Shown here: positions 35,521 through 44,779 of the stretch, piece by piece
Layout: every line of letters begins with the position of its first letter
Position numbering within the stretch: position 1 is the first letter of the stretch
Assembly: GCA_020444165.1 (NCBI GenBank)
Contig: JAHLLK010000013.1
Span: 1 to 64,000 of the forward strand
Source: Deltaproteobacteria bacterium
GTDB taxonomy: Bacteria > Desulfobacterota > Desulfarculia > Desulfarculales > Desulfarculaceae
Reading direction: 5' to 3'
DNA length: 64,000 nt
The notes under the pieces: model-generated
Seen by the model: the letters and a program-made list of their open reading frames with translations, nothing else
What the model was told of the DNA's origin: nothing
Database searches by the model: none
Translations under genes and position numbers: made by a program

Positions 35521-36764
35521 ACGCCCGCCGCGTCCAAACCAAACTGGCCCGGGGGACTGCCCTGGAGGTCCTGTTCCTGAACGACCGGGGCTTCCAGTTC
35601 GGGGCCGGCCTGGCCCAGCTCCGGCAGCTCCAGTCCTTCCTGGCGCGGGGGCACAACGCCACGGCCCTGTGCTGGCGGGCCGGACCGCCGGACGCCTTGC
35701 CGGTGCCGCCGCCCGGGGCCCGGGGCGCCTGGCGGGGGGTGATCCAACTGCCGGACCACTCCCGGGAGCAGGGCAAGGGCCGGGAGGAACTGCGGCGGGT
35801 GGTGGTGGAGCGGGCCGCGGGCCTGGACCCGGACCTCATCGTGGTGGGCAACCTGCACGGCGCGGGCTGGCCTTTGGAGATCTTGACGGATTTGGCCGAG
35901 CTGGACAGCCTCACCGTGGCCTACATGCACGACTGCCACTTTGCCACGGCCCGCTGCGCCTACCCCGGCGACTGCCGCCAGTTCCAGAGCGGCTGCACGC
36001 CCCTGTGCCCCACCCCCCGGGAGTACCCCGCCCTGGCCCCGGACCTGATCCCGGCCGAGTGGCGGCTCCGGCAGCGCTTGTTCAACACCCCCACGGGCAT
36101 CCCCCTGGCGGCCAACAGCGCCTGGACCCTGGGCCTGGCCCAAGCCGCCTTCCCCGGCCTCCAAAACAGCGCCGTGCTCCCCTATGGCCTGGACGAGACC
36201 CTGTTCCGGCCCATGGACCAGGCCCTGTGCCGGCGGCTTTTGGGCCTGCCGGAAGCGGGCCTGGCCGTGCTCTTTGGGGCGGTGAATTTCAGCGAGGTCA
36301 GGAAGGGCTGGCCCATCATCCAGGAGCTCATGCCCCAGATCGCGGGCGAGCCGCTGTTTCTGTTTTTCGGGGCCCAGACCCCCGAGGCGCCAGGCCGCTT
36401 CTCGGCCGGGTTTTTGCGGGATTACCGCAAGATGCCGCTCCTCTACAACGCAGCCGACCTCTTTGTCATGACCTCTTTGGAGGAGGCCTTTGGCCAGACC
36501 ATTTTGGAAGCGGCGGCTTGCGGCAAGCCGGTGGCCTCCTTCCAGTTGGGAGGCATGCCCGAGGTGGCCGTGCCGGGCCGGAACGCCCTGGGGGTGACGG
36601 AGATCAGCGCCGCGGCCCTGGCCCGGGCGGTGAACCGCCTGGTGGCCGAACCGGCCTTGCGGGCCGAGCTGGGCCAGGCCGGGCGGGCGCTGGTGGAGGA
36701 AGAGTTCACCCTGGAGGCCCAGGGGCGGCGCTGGGAAGCTTATCTGGCCGGGCTCGCGCTGTGA
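35517..36764 (+). CDS. Family 4 glycosyltransferase
   Basis: A 415-residue GT-B enzyme. The N-domain begins VLFLNDRGFQFGAGLAQLRQLQ and includes a Cys-rich insertion (CHFATARCAYPGDCRQFQSGC), seen also in the GT4 part of the 1126-aa protein and typical of a GT4 subgroup that may bind zinc. The C-domain has AVLFGAVNFSEVRKGWPIIQE and the donor loop MTSLEEAFGQTILEAAACGKPVASF. It is translationally coupled to the upstream CgeB-like gene. Confidence 0.9.
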   Translation: MNARRVQTKLARGTALEVLFLNDRGFQFGAGLAQLRQLQSFLARGHNATALCWRAGPPDALPVPPPGARGAWRGVIQLPDHSREQGKGREELRRVVVERAAGLDPDLIVVGNLHGAGWPLEILTDLAELDSLTVAYMHDCHFATARCAYPGDCRQFQSGCTPLCPTPREYPALAPDLIPAEWRLRQRLFNTPTGIPLAANSAWTLGLAQAAFPGLQNSAVLPYGLDETLFRPMDQALCRRLLGLPEAGLAVLFGAVNFSEVRKGWPIIQELMPQIAGEPLFLFFGAQTPEAPGRFSAGFLRDYRKMPLLYNAADLFVMTSLEEAFGQTILEAAACGKPVASFQLGGMPEVAVPGRNALGVTEISAAALARAVNRLVAEPALRAELGQAGRALVEEEFTLEAQGRRWEAYLAGLAL

Positions 36765-36923
36765 GCCGGCCGGGCCAAGGAGGCGGTCGGAGAAATGGGA
36801 AGATAATGTGGGGGGAAACCCCTTTCCCCAAAAAAACCTTCTAGTTTTCCGTGGCTTGGAAAAGAAGCAGCTTCAAGGCGTGCTTCCCGCCTAGAGTGGG
36901 GAAATGCCCAACAACGGCAATGG

Positions 36924-37072
36924 CCCGGATATTTCACGGGGGGCCGGGTGGTTGGATCGGCAAAAAATTTGATTTGGTTTGTTTTTGCGTTTGACCACTT
37001 CCGTTTTTTCAGGTCACGTTCTGTCACTTGGACCGGCACAACCAGGCGCCCGGCCTTTAAGACATATCCGGG
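36924..37072. repeat. 149-bp terminally inverted element, family B, intact copy
   Basis: Bounded by CCCGGATAT (36924-36932) and ATATCCGGG (37064-37072). A second copy exists at 44780-44829 plus 46574-46670, interrupted by 1.74 kb of foreign DNA. Both copies end 12-24 bp before the start codon of a glycan gene, so the right part (TTGACC/G, ACTTCCG, GAGGTCACGTT region) may alternatively be a shared promoter or leader. An imperfect hairpin GGGGAAA / TTTCCCC lies just upstream (36812-36829). The rest of the 36765-37084 gap holds no gene. Confidence 0.75.
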
Positions 37073-37084
37073 CTGGGGAGAGGC

Positions 37085-40000
37085 ATGAGCCGGAAAATCA
37101 CCCTGCTGTCCACCTATGACCGCCAGGGCGGGGCGGCCCGGGCCGCCTTCCGCCTGCACCGGGGCCTGGCCGACCTGGGCTGGGATTCCCGGATGCTGGT
37201 ACGCCACCGCACCGTGTCCGACCCCGCGGTGACCGCCTGCCCGGCCGCGGCGGCCCCGGAAGACAAGACCCCGGCGCAACTCTGGCAGGAGCGGGTCGCC
37301 GCCCTGTACTGGGGCTCCCGCCGAGCGCCCGGGGCCCGGGGGGATCTGTACTTCCCCTATCCGGGCCTGGATGTGACCGGCCGGCCGGAAATCGTGGCGG
37401 CCGAGGTGTTGAACCTGCACTGGGTGCAGGGCTTCCTCTCGCCGGTGAGCGTGGCCGGGCTCTTGGGCCTGGGCCAGCCGGTGATCTGGACCCTGCACGA
37501 CCACCAGGCCTTCACCGGCGGCTGCCCCTATCCAGGGGACTGCCGGAAGTTTACGACCGACTGCGCCGCCTGCCCCCTGGTGGCCCAAGACCCCATGGTG
37601 GCATCAGACCCCCTGGACCTCACGGCCCGGGTGCTGGCCGACAAGCTGGCCCTGTGGTCCGCCCCGCCGCCGGTGGTGGTCGCCCCCAGCCGCTGGCTGG
37701 CCGGCCGGGCCCGGGCCAGCCTGGTGTTCCGCGACGCCCGGGTGGAGGCCATCCCCAACGCCCTGGATTGCCAGGTGTTCCGGCCCCAGCCCAAGGAGGC
37801 GGCCAAGGCTGCCCTGAACCTCCCGCCCGACGCGCTGACCATTCTCTATGGTGCGGACAACCTGGCCGATCCCCGCAAGGGTCTGGATCTCCTGTTGGCG
37901 GCCCTGGCCCGGGCCGGGGACGACCCGGCCTGGCGGGCCCTGGCCGCCGCGGGCCGGCTCGTGGTCCTGGCCTTCGGCTTCGGCTCGGACCCGCCGCCGG
38001 GGCTGGGGCTCCCTTTCCGGGCCCTGGGGCATCTGCCGGCCGAGGCGGACCTGGCCCGGGCCTACGCCGCGGCCGAGGTCTTCGTGCTGCCCACCCGGGA
38101 GGACAACCTGCCCAACACGGTGCTGGAGGCCCTGGCCTGCGGCACTCCGGTGTTGGCCACGGCGGTGGGCGGGGTGCCGGAGATGGTCACGCCCGGGGTC
38201 AACGGGCTCTTGGCTCCCCCGGAGGACGCGGCCGGCCTGGCCGCCGGTTTGGTGGACATTTTGGCCCAGAGCGCGGCCGCGCGGCGGGCGGAGATGGGTC
38301 GGGCGGCCCGGGCGGACGCCGTGGCCCGCTTTGACCTGCCGGTGCAGGCCCGGGCCTATGTCGCCCTGGCCGAGGAACTGTTGGCCGCGGCGCCCGCGCC
38401 GGCGCGGAAAAGCACCCCGCGCCCGGCCGGATCCCCGGCTTCGCCCGGGGTTTGGGACACCCGTACCGGCCCGGCCGTGGCCCAGGTGGCCGACCGCCTG
38501 GCGCTGGCCACCCTGGCCGAGGCGGCCCGGGCCCTGGCCCGGGCCACGGATTCTCCGCCCCGGCCCCTGGCCCCGCCCCTGATGCTGGGCCCGGAGGAGC
38601 CCCAAGCCGCCCTGGCCCTCCGCCCGGCTGCGGGCTTCCGCCACCCCGAAGGCCCGTATCCGGCCTGGCACCTGCCGGCCGGAGTGTGCTGGCTGGTGGA
38701 GCCCCGGGGCACCTTCCGGGTGGAGGTCCCCCGGCCGGGCCCGCATGAGATCATCATCCGCTGCCGGGTCATGCAGCCCTTGGCCGCGGCCCGCCTGTAC
38801 TACCGCGGCGAGCTGTTGACCGCGGCGCGGGTGCCGGCCACGGGCCAGGGCCGGGACGCGCTTCTTACCGCCCGGGCCGAGCTGGCGGCCGGGGTGACCG
38901 AGCTGGAGCTGCGCCTCACCGCGGATCACCCCGAGGAGCGGCGGCTGTGGCTCCTGGTGCTCACGGCCGAGGCCGTGCCGCTGGCGGGCCCCGGCGCGGC
39001 CGGGCTGTACGGCCGGGCCGGTTATTTGGACGAGACCACGGCCCGCTTGGAGGCCACGGTGGCCGGGCTCCGCCGCCGGGTGGCGGCCCGGGACCTGGCC
39101 TTGCGCTCCCGGAACGGCGAGGCCGCGGCCCTGACCCCGGGCTTGGAGTCGCCCCGGGTGGAGGCCTTTGTGGTGGCCCGCCAAATGGGCCGGGACTTGC
39201 CGGACCTGGCCCTGGAGCGGCTGTTCTCCTGGGGCGGGGAGCTGACCCGGGTGGTGGCCCTGGACCCGGCCCCGGCCGACCGTCCGGCTGTGTACCTTTT
39301 GGCCGCGGCCGGGGCGGCGGTCACCGTGCTGCGCTCGGGCGGGGAGGATTTGGCCGCCTGGCGCGAGCTGGGCTGCCGGGCCGAGGCCCTGGGCCTGGGG
39401 CCCTGGCTGGCCCGGGGGGAGCCCACGGAGTTGTTGGCCTATGACGGCGTGTGGCTGGGTGGCGGCCAGGACCCGGAGGAGGCCCGGCTCCTGAAGGGGC
39501 GCTTGGCCCCCGGGGCCCGGCTCTTGTGGCGGGAGGCCGGCCCGGCCCCGGCCCGACTGCCGGGGGGCTGGCCGGCGGCCGCGGAAGCGGCCCACGGCCT
39601 GGCCCGGGCCGCGGCGCCGGCGGCGTGGCAGGATCCGGGGCGGCCGGTCTCGCTCTACGACCCCCCGGCCTGGCCCGGCCCGGCCCCGGGCTGGCGGCTG
39701 CCAGAGCGGACGCCCACGGGCCGGCCCTGGCCCCGGATCTCGGTGGTCACCGCCACCCTGAACCAGGGCCGCTTCCTGGAGGACGCACTGCTCTCGGTGT
39801 TGCACCAAGGCTATCCCAACCTGCAATACCTGGTCTTGGACGGCGGCTCCACGGACGAAACCCCGGCCATCCTGGAGCGCTACCGCGGCCATTTGGCCTA
39901 TTGCCGCTCCGGGCCGGACGGGGGCCAGGCCGCGGCCCTGGCCGAGGGCCTGGCCCGGGCCGATGGCGACATCCTGGCCTGGCTCAACTCCGACGACGTG

Positions 40001-40465
40001 TACCAGCCCGGGGCGCTGCTGCGGGTGGCCCTGGCCTTTGACGCCTGGGGGCCGGACATGGTGGCCGGCGGCTGCGGCTTGTGGCGCACCGGGGAGGCGC
40101 GGCCCCATGAAGTGCACCACCCGGCCCTGCCCCTGGGGCGGGTGTGCCCCTTGCCCCTGGACCGGCTGCTGGACCTGGACGGGGCCTGGCTCCAAGGCGA
40201 TTTCTTCTACCAGCCCGAGGTGTTCTGGAGCCGGGAGATTTGGCGGCGGGCCGGGGCGCGGCTGGCCGAGGACCTGTATTTCAGCATGGATTACGAGCTG
40301 TGGGTGCGCTTGGCCCGGGCCGGGGCGCGCATCCTGCACCTGCCCGACACCCTGGTGCGCTACCGGGTGCACCCGGAGCAGAAAACCTTTGGTGCGGACC
40401 TGCCCTATCTGCCCGAGCTGCGGCGGGTGAACGCGGCGCTCAGGCGGCACGGCGGGGCGGCGTGA
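37085..40465 (+). CDS. 1126-aa bifunctional glycosyltransferase (GT4 - linker domain - GT2)
   Basis: Three regions are visible. Residues 1-430 are a GT4: QGGAARAAFRLHRGLADLGWDS, the Cys insertion GGCPYPGDCRKFTTDCAACP, and the donor loop TREDNLPNTVLEALACGTPVLATAVGGVPEMV. Residues about 430-880 are Ala/Arg/Pro-rich and not recognised; one part (LLEV-less Rossmann-like stretch ending GARLLWREAG) looks like a degenerate methyltransferase fold. Residues about 884-1115 are a GT2: RISVVTATLNQGRFLEDALLS, LVLDGGSTDETPAIL and the DxD-like LAWLNSDDVYQPGAL. Two transferases in one chain suggest consecutive additions to a repeat unit. Stop overlaps the next GTG start (GTGA). Confidence 0.88.
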   Translation: MSRKITLLSTYDRQGGAARAAFRLHRGLADLGWDSRMLVRHRTVSDPAVTACPAAAAPEDKTPAQLWQERVAALYWGSRRAPGARGDLYFPYPGLDVTGRPEIVAAEVLNLHWVQGFLSPVSVAGLLGLGQPVIWTLHDHQAFTGGCPYPGDCRKFTTDCAACPLVAQDPMVASDPLDLTARVLADKLALWSAPPPVVVAPSRWLAGRARASLVFRDARVEAIPNALDCQVFRPQPKEAAKAALNLPPDALTILYGADNLADPRKGLDLLLAALARAGDDPAWRALAAAGRLVVLAFGFGSDPPPGLGLPFRALGHLPAEADLARAYAAAEVFVLPTREDNLPNTVLEALACGTPVLATAVGGVPEMVTPGVNGLLAPPEDAAGLAAGLVDILAQSAAARRAEMGRAARADAVARFDLPVQARAYVALAEELLAAAPAPARKSTPRPAGSPASPGVWDTRTGPAVAQVADRLALATLAEAARALARATDSPPRPLAPPLMLGPEEPQAALALRPAAGFRHPEGPYPAWHLPAGVCWLVEPRGTFRVEVPRPGPHEIIIRCRVMQPLAAARLYYRGELLTAARVPATGQGRDALLTARAELAAGVTELELRLTADHPEERRLWLLVLTAEAVPLAGPGAAGLYGRAGYLDETTARLEATVAGLRRRVAARDLALRSRNGEAAALTPGLESPRVEAFVVARQMGRDLPDLALERLFSWGGELTRVVALDPAPADRPAVYLLAAAGAAVTVLRSGGEDLAAWRELGCRAEALGLGPWLARGEPTELLAYDGVWLGGGQDPEEARLLKGRLAPGARLLWREAGPAPARLPGGWPAAAEAAHGLARAAAPAAWQDPGRPVSLYDPPAWPGPAPGWRLPERTPTGRPWPRISVVTATLNQGRFLEDALLSVLHQGYPNLQYLVLDGGSTDETPAILERYRGHLAYCRSGPDGGQAAALAEGLARADGDILAWLNSDDVYQPGALLRVALAFDAWGPDMVAGGCGLWRTGEARPHEVHHPALPLGRVCPLPLDRLLDLDGAWLQGDFFYQPEVFWSREIWRRAGARLAEDLYFSMDYELWVRLARAGARILHLPDTLVRYRVHPEQKTFGADLPYLPELRRVNAALRRHGGAA

Positions 40466-41379
40466 TCGGCCTCCCCCAGAGCCCCCTGGCCTCCGGCGGG
40501 CCGATCACCCTGGTGCGCACCTATCCCGTGGACCCGATCCGGCAACAATGGCGGGACGGCCTGGGGGTGGACCTGGCGGGCGAGCTGGCCGGGCTCGGGG
40601 AGCTGCGGCTTTTCCGCTGCGAGACCTCCGGGCTGGAGTTCTTTCATCCCCCCGAAGCCGCGGGCTCGCCTGCCCTGTACGAGGCCCTTTCCCGGCACCC
40701 TTTGTTCTACCAGGAAGAAAAATGGGAGTTCCGCCAGGCTCTCCGGGACTTGGCCGGCCGGGGCTCGCTCCTGGAGGTGGGCGCGGGGCCGGGCCGCTTC
40801 TTGGAACGGGTCCGCCAACGCCTCCCCGGGGCCCGGCTCTTGGGCCTGGAGGTGAACCCCTGGGCCCTGGAGCAAGCCCGCGCCGCCGGATTTCCCGTGG
40901 AGGCGGCGGACCTCACGGAGATCGCCGCCCGGGGCGCGACCTGGGAGGCGGTGTGCGCCTTTCAGGTTCTGGAGCACCTGGCCCGGCCGCGGGAGTTCCT
41001 GACCGCGGCGGTGGCTTGCCTGGCTCCTGGTGGGCTGCTCCTCTTGGGGGTGCCCAACCGGGACAGCACCTTGGGCCGCCAGTACAACATCCTGGATATG
41101 CCGCCCCATCACCTGACCCGCTGGAACGCGGCCAGCCTGGGCTGGATCACGAGCTTCCTGCCGCTCAAGTTGGTGGAACTCCGCCAGGAGCCCCTGGCCG
41201 AGGTGCATTTGCCCCTCTATCTGGCCGCCAAGGCCGCGGAACTGGAGGCGCGCTGGCCCGGGGCCGGAGCCCTTTTGAGGCCTCCGGTCCAGGCCCGGGC
41301 CGCAGCCTTTTTGGCGCGGAGCGGGTTACGCCGCCTGTTGCTCGGCCACACCCTCTACGCGGTGTTTCAAAAAACCTGA
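40462..41379 (+). CDS. SAM-dependent methyltransferase (Methyltransf_23 type)
   Basis: A 305-residue protein from the GTG at 40462, coupled by GTGA overlap to the 1126-aa glycosyltransferase. SAM motifs: RGSLLEVGAGPGRFLERV, ARLLGLEVNPWALEQARAAGF, VCAFQVLEHLARPREFL and LAPGGLLLLGVPNRDS. The HHLTRW motif after the catalytic domain is typical of O-antigen and sugar methyltransferases. An N-terminal 95-residue part contains RCETSGLEFFHP but lacks the usual zinc-ribbon cysteines. Confidence 0.88.
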   Translation: MIGLPQSPLASGGPITLVRTYPVDPIRQQWRDGLGVDLAGELAGLGELRLFRCETSGLEFFHPPEAAGSPALYEALSRHPLFYQEEKWEFRQALRDLAGRGSLLEVGAGPGRFLERVRQRLPGARLLGLEVNPWALEQARAAGFPVEAADLTEIAARGATWEAVCAFQVLEHLARPREFLTAAVACLAPGGLLLLGVPNRDSTLGRQYNILDMPPHHLTRWNAASLGWITSFLPLKLVELRQEPLAEVHLPLYLAAKAAELEARWPGAGALLRPPVQARAAAFLARSGLRRLLLGHTLYAVFQKT

Positions 41380-41395
41380 AGCAGCCCCCGGCCTG

Positions 41396-41902
41396 TCAGG
41401 GCACCGGAATCAGGGCGTAGCCGTGGGCCTGGTGGCCGATGGCCGAAATCCAACCGTTGGACACCTTCTTCAGCACCGGCAACAGGGAGTCCGGGGGCAA
41501 TTTGAAATACTCCACCGCGGCCATGCAAATCTCCAGGTTGATTCCCTCCTTGTGCATCTGGTCCAGCTGGGCGGCGATCTGGTCCAGGATCTGGCCCTGC
41601 TCGGGGGTGAAGCCTTCGCGCTGGGAGGAAACCAGCCTGGCCGCAGGCCCCAGGATGGACACCACGAACTTGGGCTGGGGAGAAATCTTGGCCAAGTCCT
41701 TGTCATGGTAGGTCTTCTGAATCAGCTGCAGATGCACCAGTGCCACGGCCGGATCGGCGTCCCGGAAATAGAAGAACGCCTTGACCGCCTTGGGCCCCTT
41801 CATCACCAGGTGCTCCTTGGCCGAGGCCGGGCCCGCCAGGCCCAAGGCGGCCAGCAACACCGCCATGATCGCCAGGGTGACCATTTTTACGCAGGTTCTC
41901 AT
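41396..41902 (-). CDS. Exported DsrE-family protein
   Basis: A 168-residue protein starting at the ATG at 41902 (GGAG upstream), with a signal peptide (MRTCVKMVTLAIMAVLLAALGLAGPASA in positions 1-28). The mature part fits the DsrE/DsrF-like fold: KAVKAFFYFRDADPAVALVHLQL, FVVSILGPAARLVSS, and the C-terminal LEICMAAVEYFKLPPDSLLP...GWISAIGHQAHGYALIPVP, where the Cys in EICM corresponds to the conserved family cysteine. Family members handle sulfur or are periplasmic proteins of unknown role. It is convergent with the methyltransferase and breaks the plus-strand run. Confidence 0.8.
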   Translation of the reverse strand: MRTCVKMVTLAIMAVLLAALGLAGPASAKEHLVMKGPKAVKAFFYFRDADPAVALVHLQLIQKTYHDKDLAKISPQPKFVVSILGPAARLVSSQREGFTPEQGQILDQIAAQLDQMHKEGINLEICMAAVEYFKLPPDSLLPVLKKVSNGWISAIGHQAHGYALIPVP

Positions 41903-42310
41903 ATTCTTGTCTCCAGGGGGGGTAAAGGGAGGAAGTTCTTGCCCGGTTTGGTCCGCGTCCGCCGGGTGACTTCCGGCGGGGTCCGGTCCACGCGGCTGGT
42001 CGTGGCGAGGCGGGCCCAGATGAGGGCGGGATTGGAAGGCCGCCACGCCGGGTGGTGGTAATTTTTCAACCGCGGGGATGCGTTATCTGGTTGGAATGGT
42101 ACCTTAACTCCAGTGTAACCAGGGCCCACGCCGGCCGCCAGCCAAAAATCCAGGCCGCCGGGGCCCGGCCCCGCCGGACGGGCAATGGCGGGTGGGGCAA
42201 AAAAACATTAAAGTGTTCCGGTTTTTTGGACGTTAAGATGTTTGGCGGCGGGAGCCGCCGGAGTGGCGTTCACCCCCGTCCCGGCATTTACCCAGACTCG
42301 GCAAGGCGGC
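41903..42310. other. Divergent intergenic region
   Basis: About 400 bp between the DsrE-like gene (minus) and a sulfotransferase (plus). It should contain both promoters. AT-rich islands lie at 42055-42120 and 42198-42242; the latter has AACATTAAAGTGTT, a short palindrome, within CAAAAAA...TTTTTTG. No gene seen. Confidence 0.4.
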
Positions 42311-43384
42311 ATGACTTCTGCGGCACATCCTGATTTGCTTTTTGTGGCCGGCCCCGGAGGATCGGGCACCACGCTGTTGCGCGATCTCTTGGATTCCCAT
42401 CCCCAATTGGCCGTGTGGCCCAACGAGTGGCCGTATCTTTCGCTCTATCGGCAGCACGTGTCCCGTGATCTGGCCGCGCGCTTGCTCCTGGACCGCATCG
42501 TGGCGGACCTTTTGGCCGATACCCGCAAGTTCCGGCCGGTGTACGAGCTGACTCCGGCGGACAGCCGCCCTCCCTATCCGGTGGCGCGGCTGGACCAGTT
42601 GAATCCGGGCTTCCCCGCCAAATTGGCGGCCCGGGGCCAGGAATCCCTGAACGCCCGGGAGGCCTATCTGGCCGTGGCCCAGGCCTTTCTTTGGGACCCC
42701 GCCCAGACCATGTTCTGCAATAAATCCAACGAACCAAGTTGGTTGCACGACTACTTGAGCCAGTTCCCCACGGCCCGCTTCGTGTTCATCATCCGCCATC
42801 CCGTGGATGTTTACCTCTCCAAGCTCCGGCGGCGGGCCCGGGGTTACTCCCTGGCTCCGGAGGTTTTTTCCCATTCGGTGTTCTCGCGTTCCTATCAGGA
42901 AATCCGCGCCTTTCACCAGACCCTCAGCCTGGTGGAAGGCCTGGCCGGGAAGTCTCCCCGCCATTTTTGTCTGCGCATGGAAGACCTTTTGGCCGAGCCG
43001 GCGGCCTGGCTGGCCCGGCTGGCCGCTTTTCTGGAAGTGGAGGACCACCCCAACCTCCACCGTCCCACCTATTTCGGGCAGGAGGTCATGGGCAATCTGA
43101 ACCACAAACGGCCCGAGGGCCGCGACCTTCTGCCTCCGGCGGCCACGATAGACCGGGAGGCGGGGCTCACCCGGCAGGAAAAGAAATGGTTCCTGGCCAT
43201 CCGGGCGCTTTTTGAACCGCATTATCCCGACCTGGAGGAAGATCTGACCTTCACGCCCGAGACCGGGTTGGAGGAGCGTTCCCGGGATTTTTTCGCCAAA
43301 TACTGGGTCAAGGGGGAAATGACCCGGGCCCGGGAGGCCGAATTCCAGGAAATGCTGCAGGGACTGGCCGCCCTGCAACCTTGA
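42311..43384 (+). CDS. Sulfotransferase family protein
   Basis: A 357-residue cytosolic PAPS-dependent sulfotransferase-like enzyme. The 5'-phosphosulfate loop is LLFVAGPGGSGTTLLRDLLD and the 3'-phosphate binding segment RFVFIIRHPVDVYLSKL, followed by HFCLRMEDLLAEPAAWLARLAAFL. I chose the ATG at 42311; an earlier in-frame start (42242) adds a non-conserved stretch. It probably sulfates a sugar hydroxyl or amine of the surface glycan. The next gene, a PIG-L deacetylase, follows 6 bp later, which suggests deacetylation and N-sulfation could be linked (inference). Confidence 0.87.
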   Translation: MTSAAHPDLLFVAGPGGSGTTLLRDLLDSHPQLAVWPNEWPYLSLYRQHVSRDLAARLLLDRIVADLLADTRKFRPVYELTPADSRPPYPVARLDQLNPGFPAKLAARGQESLNAREAYLAVAQAFLWDPAQTMFCNKSNEPSWLHDYLSQFPTARFVFIIRHPVDVYLSKLRRRARGYSLAPEVFSHSVFSRSYQEIRAFHQTLSLVEGLAGKSPRHFCLRMEDLLAEPAAWLARLAAFLEVEDHPNLHRPTYFGQEVMGNLNHKRPEGRDLLPPAATIDREAGLTRQEKKWFLAIRALFEPHYPDLEEDLTFTPETGLEERSRDFFAKYWVKGEMTRAREAEFQEMLQGLAALQP

Positions 43385-43390
43385 TAGGCC

Positions 43391-44053
43391 ATGGGTGCGA
43401 CGCATAAGAGGAGATTCAACCAATTGATCATACTGGCCATAGGCGCGCATTTCGACGATTTGGAGCTGGGCTGCGGAGGCAGCCTGGCCAAACATGTCCA
43501 GCAGGGGGACCGGGTGGTGGCCCTGGTGATCACCAACTCCAAATACGCCAACCACATGGGTGAGGTCTTGCGCCCCAGGGAAACCGCCCTGGCCGAAGGC
43601 CGGGACGCGGCGGCGATCATCGGCTATGAGGAACTGATCTGTGCGGAGTTCACCACCCTGGAGTTGACGTTCAACAACGCCCTGGTGGAGACCATCAACC
43701 GGGTGGTGGACGATTACCAAGTGGACATGATCTACACCCATTGGGACCAGGACGTGCACCAGGATCACCAGGCCGTGGGCCGGGCCACCCTGGCGGCCGG
43801 GCGCAAAGTGAACCGCATGCTCATGTACCGGAGCAACCTCTACCTGACGCCCCACCAGTTTTTTGCTAACTATTACCGAGACATATCTAATTTTATCGAA
43901 GTGAAGATGCAGGGCATCCTGGCCCACCGGACCGAGGTGGAAAAATTCGGGGCGGGCTGGCTGGATTTCTGGCGCAACGAGGCGCGCAACAATGGCCAAC
44001 GCATGGGGGTGCCCTATGCCGAGGCCTTCCAGTTGGTCAAATACCTGGACTGA
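43391..44053 (+). CDS. PIG-L/LmbE family deacetylase
   Basis: A 220-residue zinc-dependent N-deacetylase. The zinc motif AHxDDLELGCGG (family AHPDDE) and the second site HQDHQAVG are clear; the proline of AHPDDE is replaced by phenylalanine. Such enzymes remove acetyl groups from GlcNAc-type sugars on lipids, glycans or small molecules. The ATG at 43391 is annotated, but a TTG at about 43423 has a better-placed GAGGAG. It lies 6 bp after the sulfotransferase and 18 bp before the wbqC-like gene. Confidence 0.9.
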   Translation: MGATHKRRFNQLIILAIGAHFDDLELGCGGSLAKHVQQGDRVVALVITNSKYANHMGEVLRPRETALAEGRDAAAIIGYEELICAEFTTLELTFNNALVETINRVVDDYQVDMIYTHWDQDVHQDHQAVGRATLAAGRKVNRMLMYRSNLYLTPHQFFANYYRDISNFIEVKMQGILAHRTEVEKFGAGWLDFWRNEARNNGQRMGVPYAEAFQLVKYLD

Positions 44054-44071
44054 GCCGGAAGGCGGGAAACG

Positions 44072-44779
44072 TTGCTTTTATCCATCCAGCAGCCCGAGTA
44101 TTTCCCCTGGCTGGGATTTCTGGACAAACTCCACCAGGCTGACACCACCGTTTGGTTGGATCACGTACAGTTCAAGAAGCGCTATTTCGAAAACCGCAAC
44201 AAGGTGCGCGATCACACGGGCTGGCGTTGGCTCCGCACCCCTGTCTTGACCAAGGGGCGGGACGGGCAGCCCATCAACCAGGTGGAGATCGACAACAGCG
44301 CCCCCTGGACCAGAAAGCTCGTTGCCACCCTGCGGCACGCCTACGGCCGCGCCCCGTACTGGTCGCCCGGCGGCGAAGAGCTTTGCGAGCTGGTGCTTTC
44401 GCGGCCCTGGACCAAGCTGGTGGATTTCAACCTGGCGGTCATCGAACTGCTGCGGCGCTGGTTCGGCCTCACCGGGGTCACCCGGCGCTCTTCGGAACTG
44501 GGGGTGACGGCCCAGGGCTCGGACCTGATCCTGGAGATCGCCACCCTGACCGGGGCCGACGCCTACCTGGTGGGGAGCCTGGGCGGCAACTACCTGCGGG
44601 AGGAGGACTTCCGGGCGCGGGGCATCCGGCTGGTGCCCCAGGATTTCCAGCATCCCGTGTATCCGCAGCTGCATCCGGGGCCGTTCCTGCCGGGGCTTTC
44701 CGCCGTGGACCTCTGGCTCAACCTGGGCCCCGGCGCCCGGGAAGTGCTGGCGGGCGGCCGGGCGGACGCGAACCCCTAG
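44072..44779 (+). CDS. WbqC family protein
   Basis: A 235-residue WbqC-like protein from a TTG start. The N-terminal IQQPEYFPWLGFLDKLHQAD, then YFENRNKVRDHTGWRWLRTPVL and a central conserved region ending in GGNYLREEDFRARGI are diagnostic. WbqC proteins occur in O-antigen, nonulosonate and lipopeptide clusters; their catalytic role is not firmly established (some are implicated in acyl or glycine transfer). It is the last gene before the disrupted element at 44780. Confidence 0.88.
   Translation: MLLSIQQPEYFPWLGFLDKLHQADTTVWLDHVQFKKRYFENRNKVRDHTGWRWLRTPVLTKGRDGQPINQVEIDNSAPWTRKLVATLRHAYGRAPYWSPGGEELCELVLSRPWTKLVDFNLAVIELLRRWFGLTGVTRRSSELGVTAQGSDLILEIATLTGADAYLVGSLGGNYLREEDFRARGIRLVPQDFQHPVYPQLHPGPFLPGLSAVDLWLNLGPGAREVLAGGRADANP

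Noticed and set aside
37604..40450. 948-aa minus-strand frame opposite the GT4-GT2 gene, and similar frames at 9468-11117 and 46622-48637
   Set aside because: Low-complexity Gly/Gln/His/Pro compositions, no start signals, all fully contained in strong opposite-strand genes.
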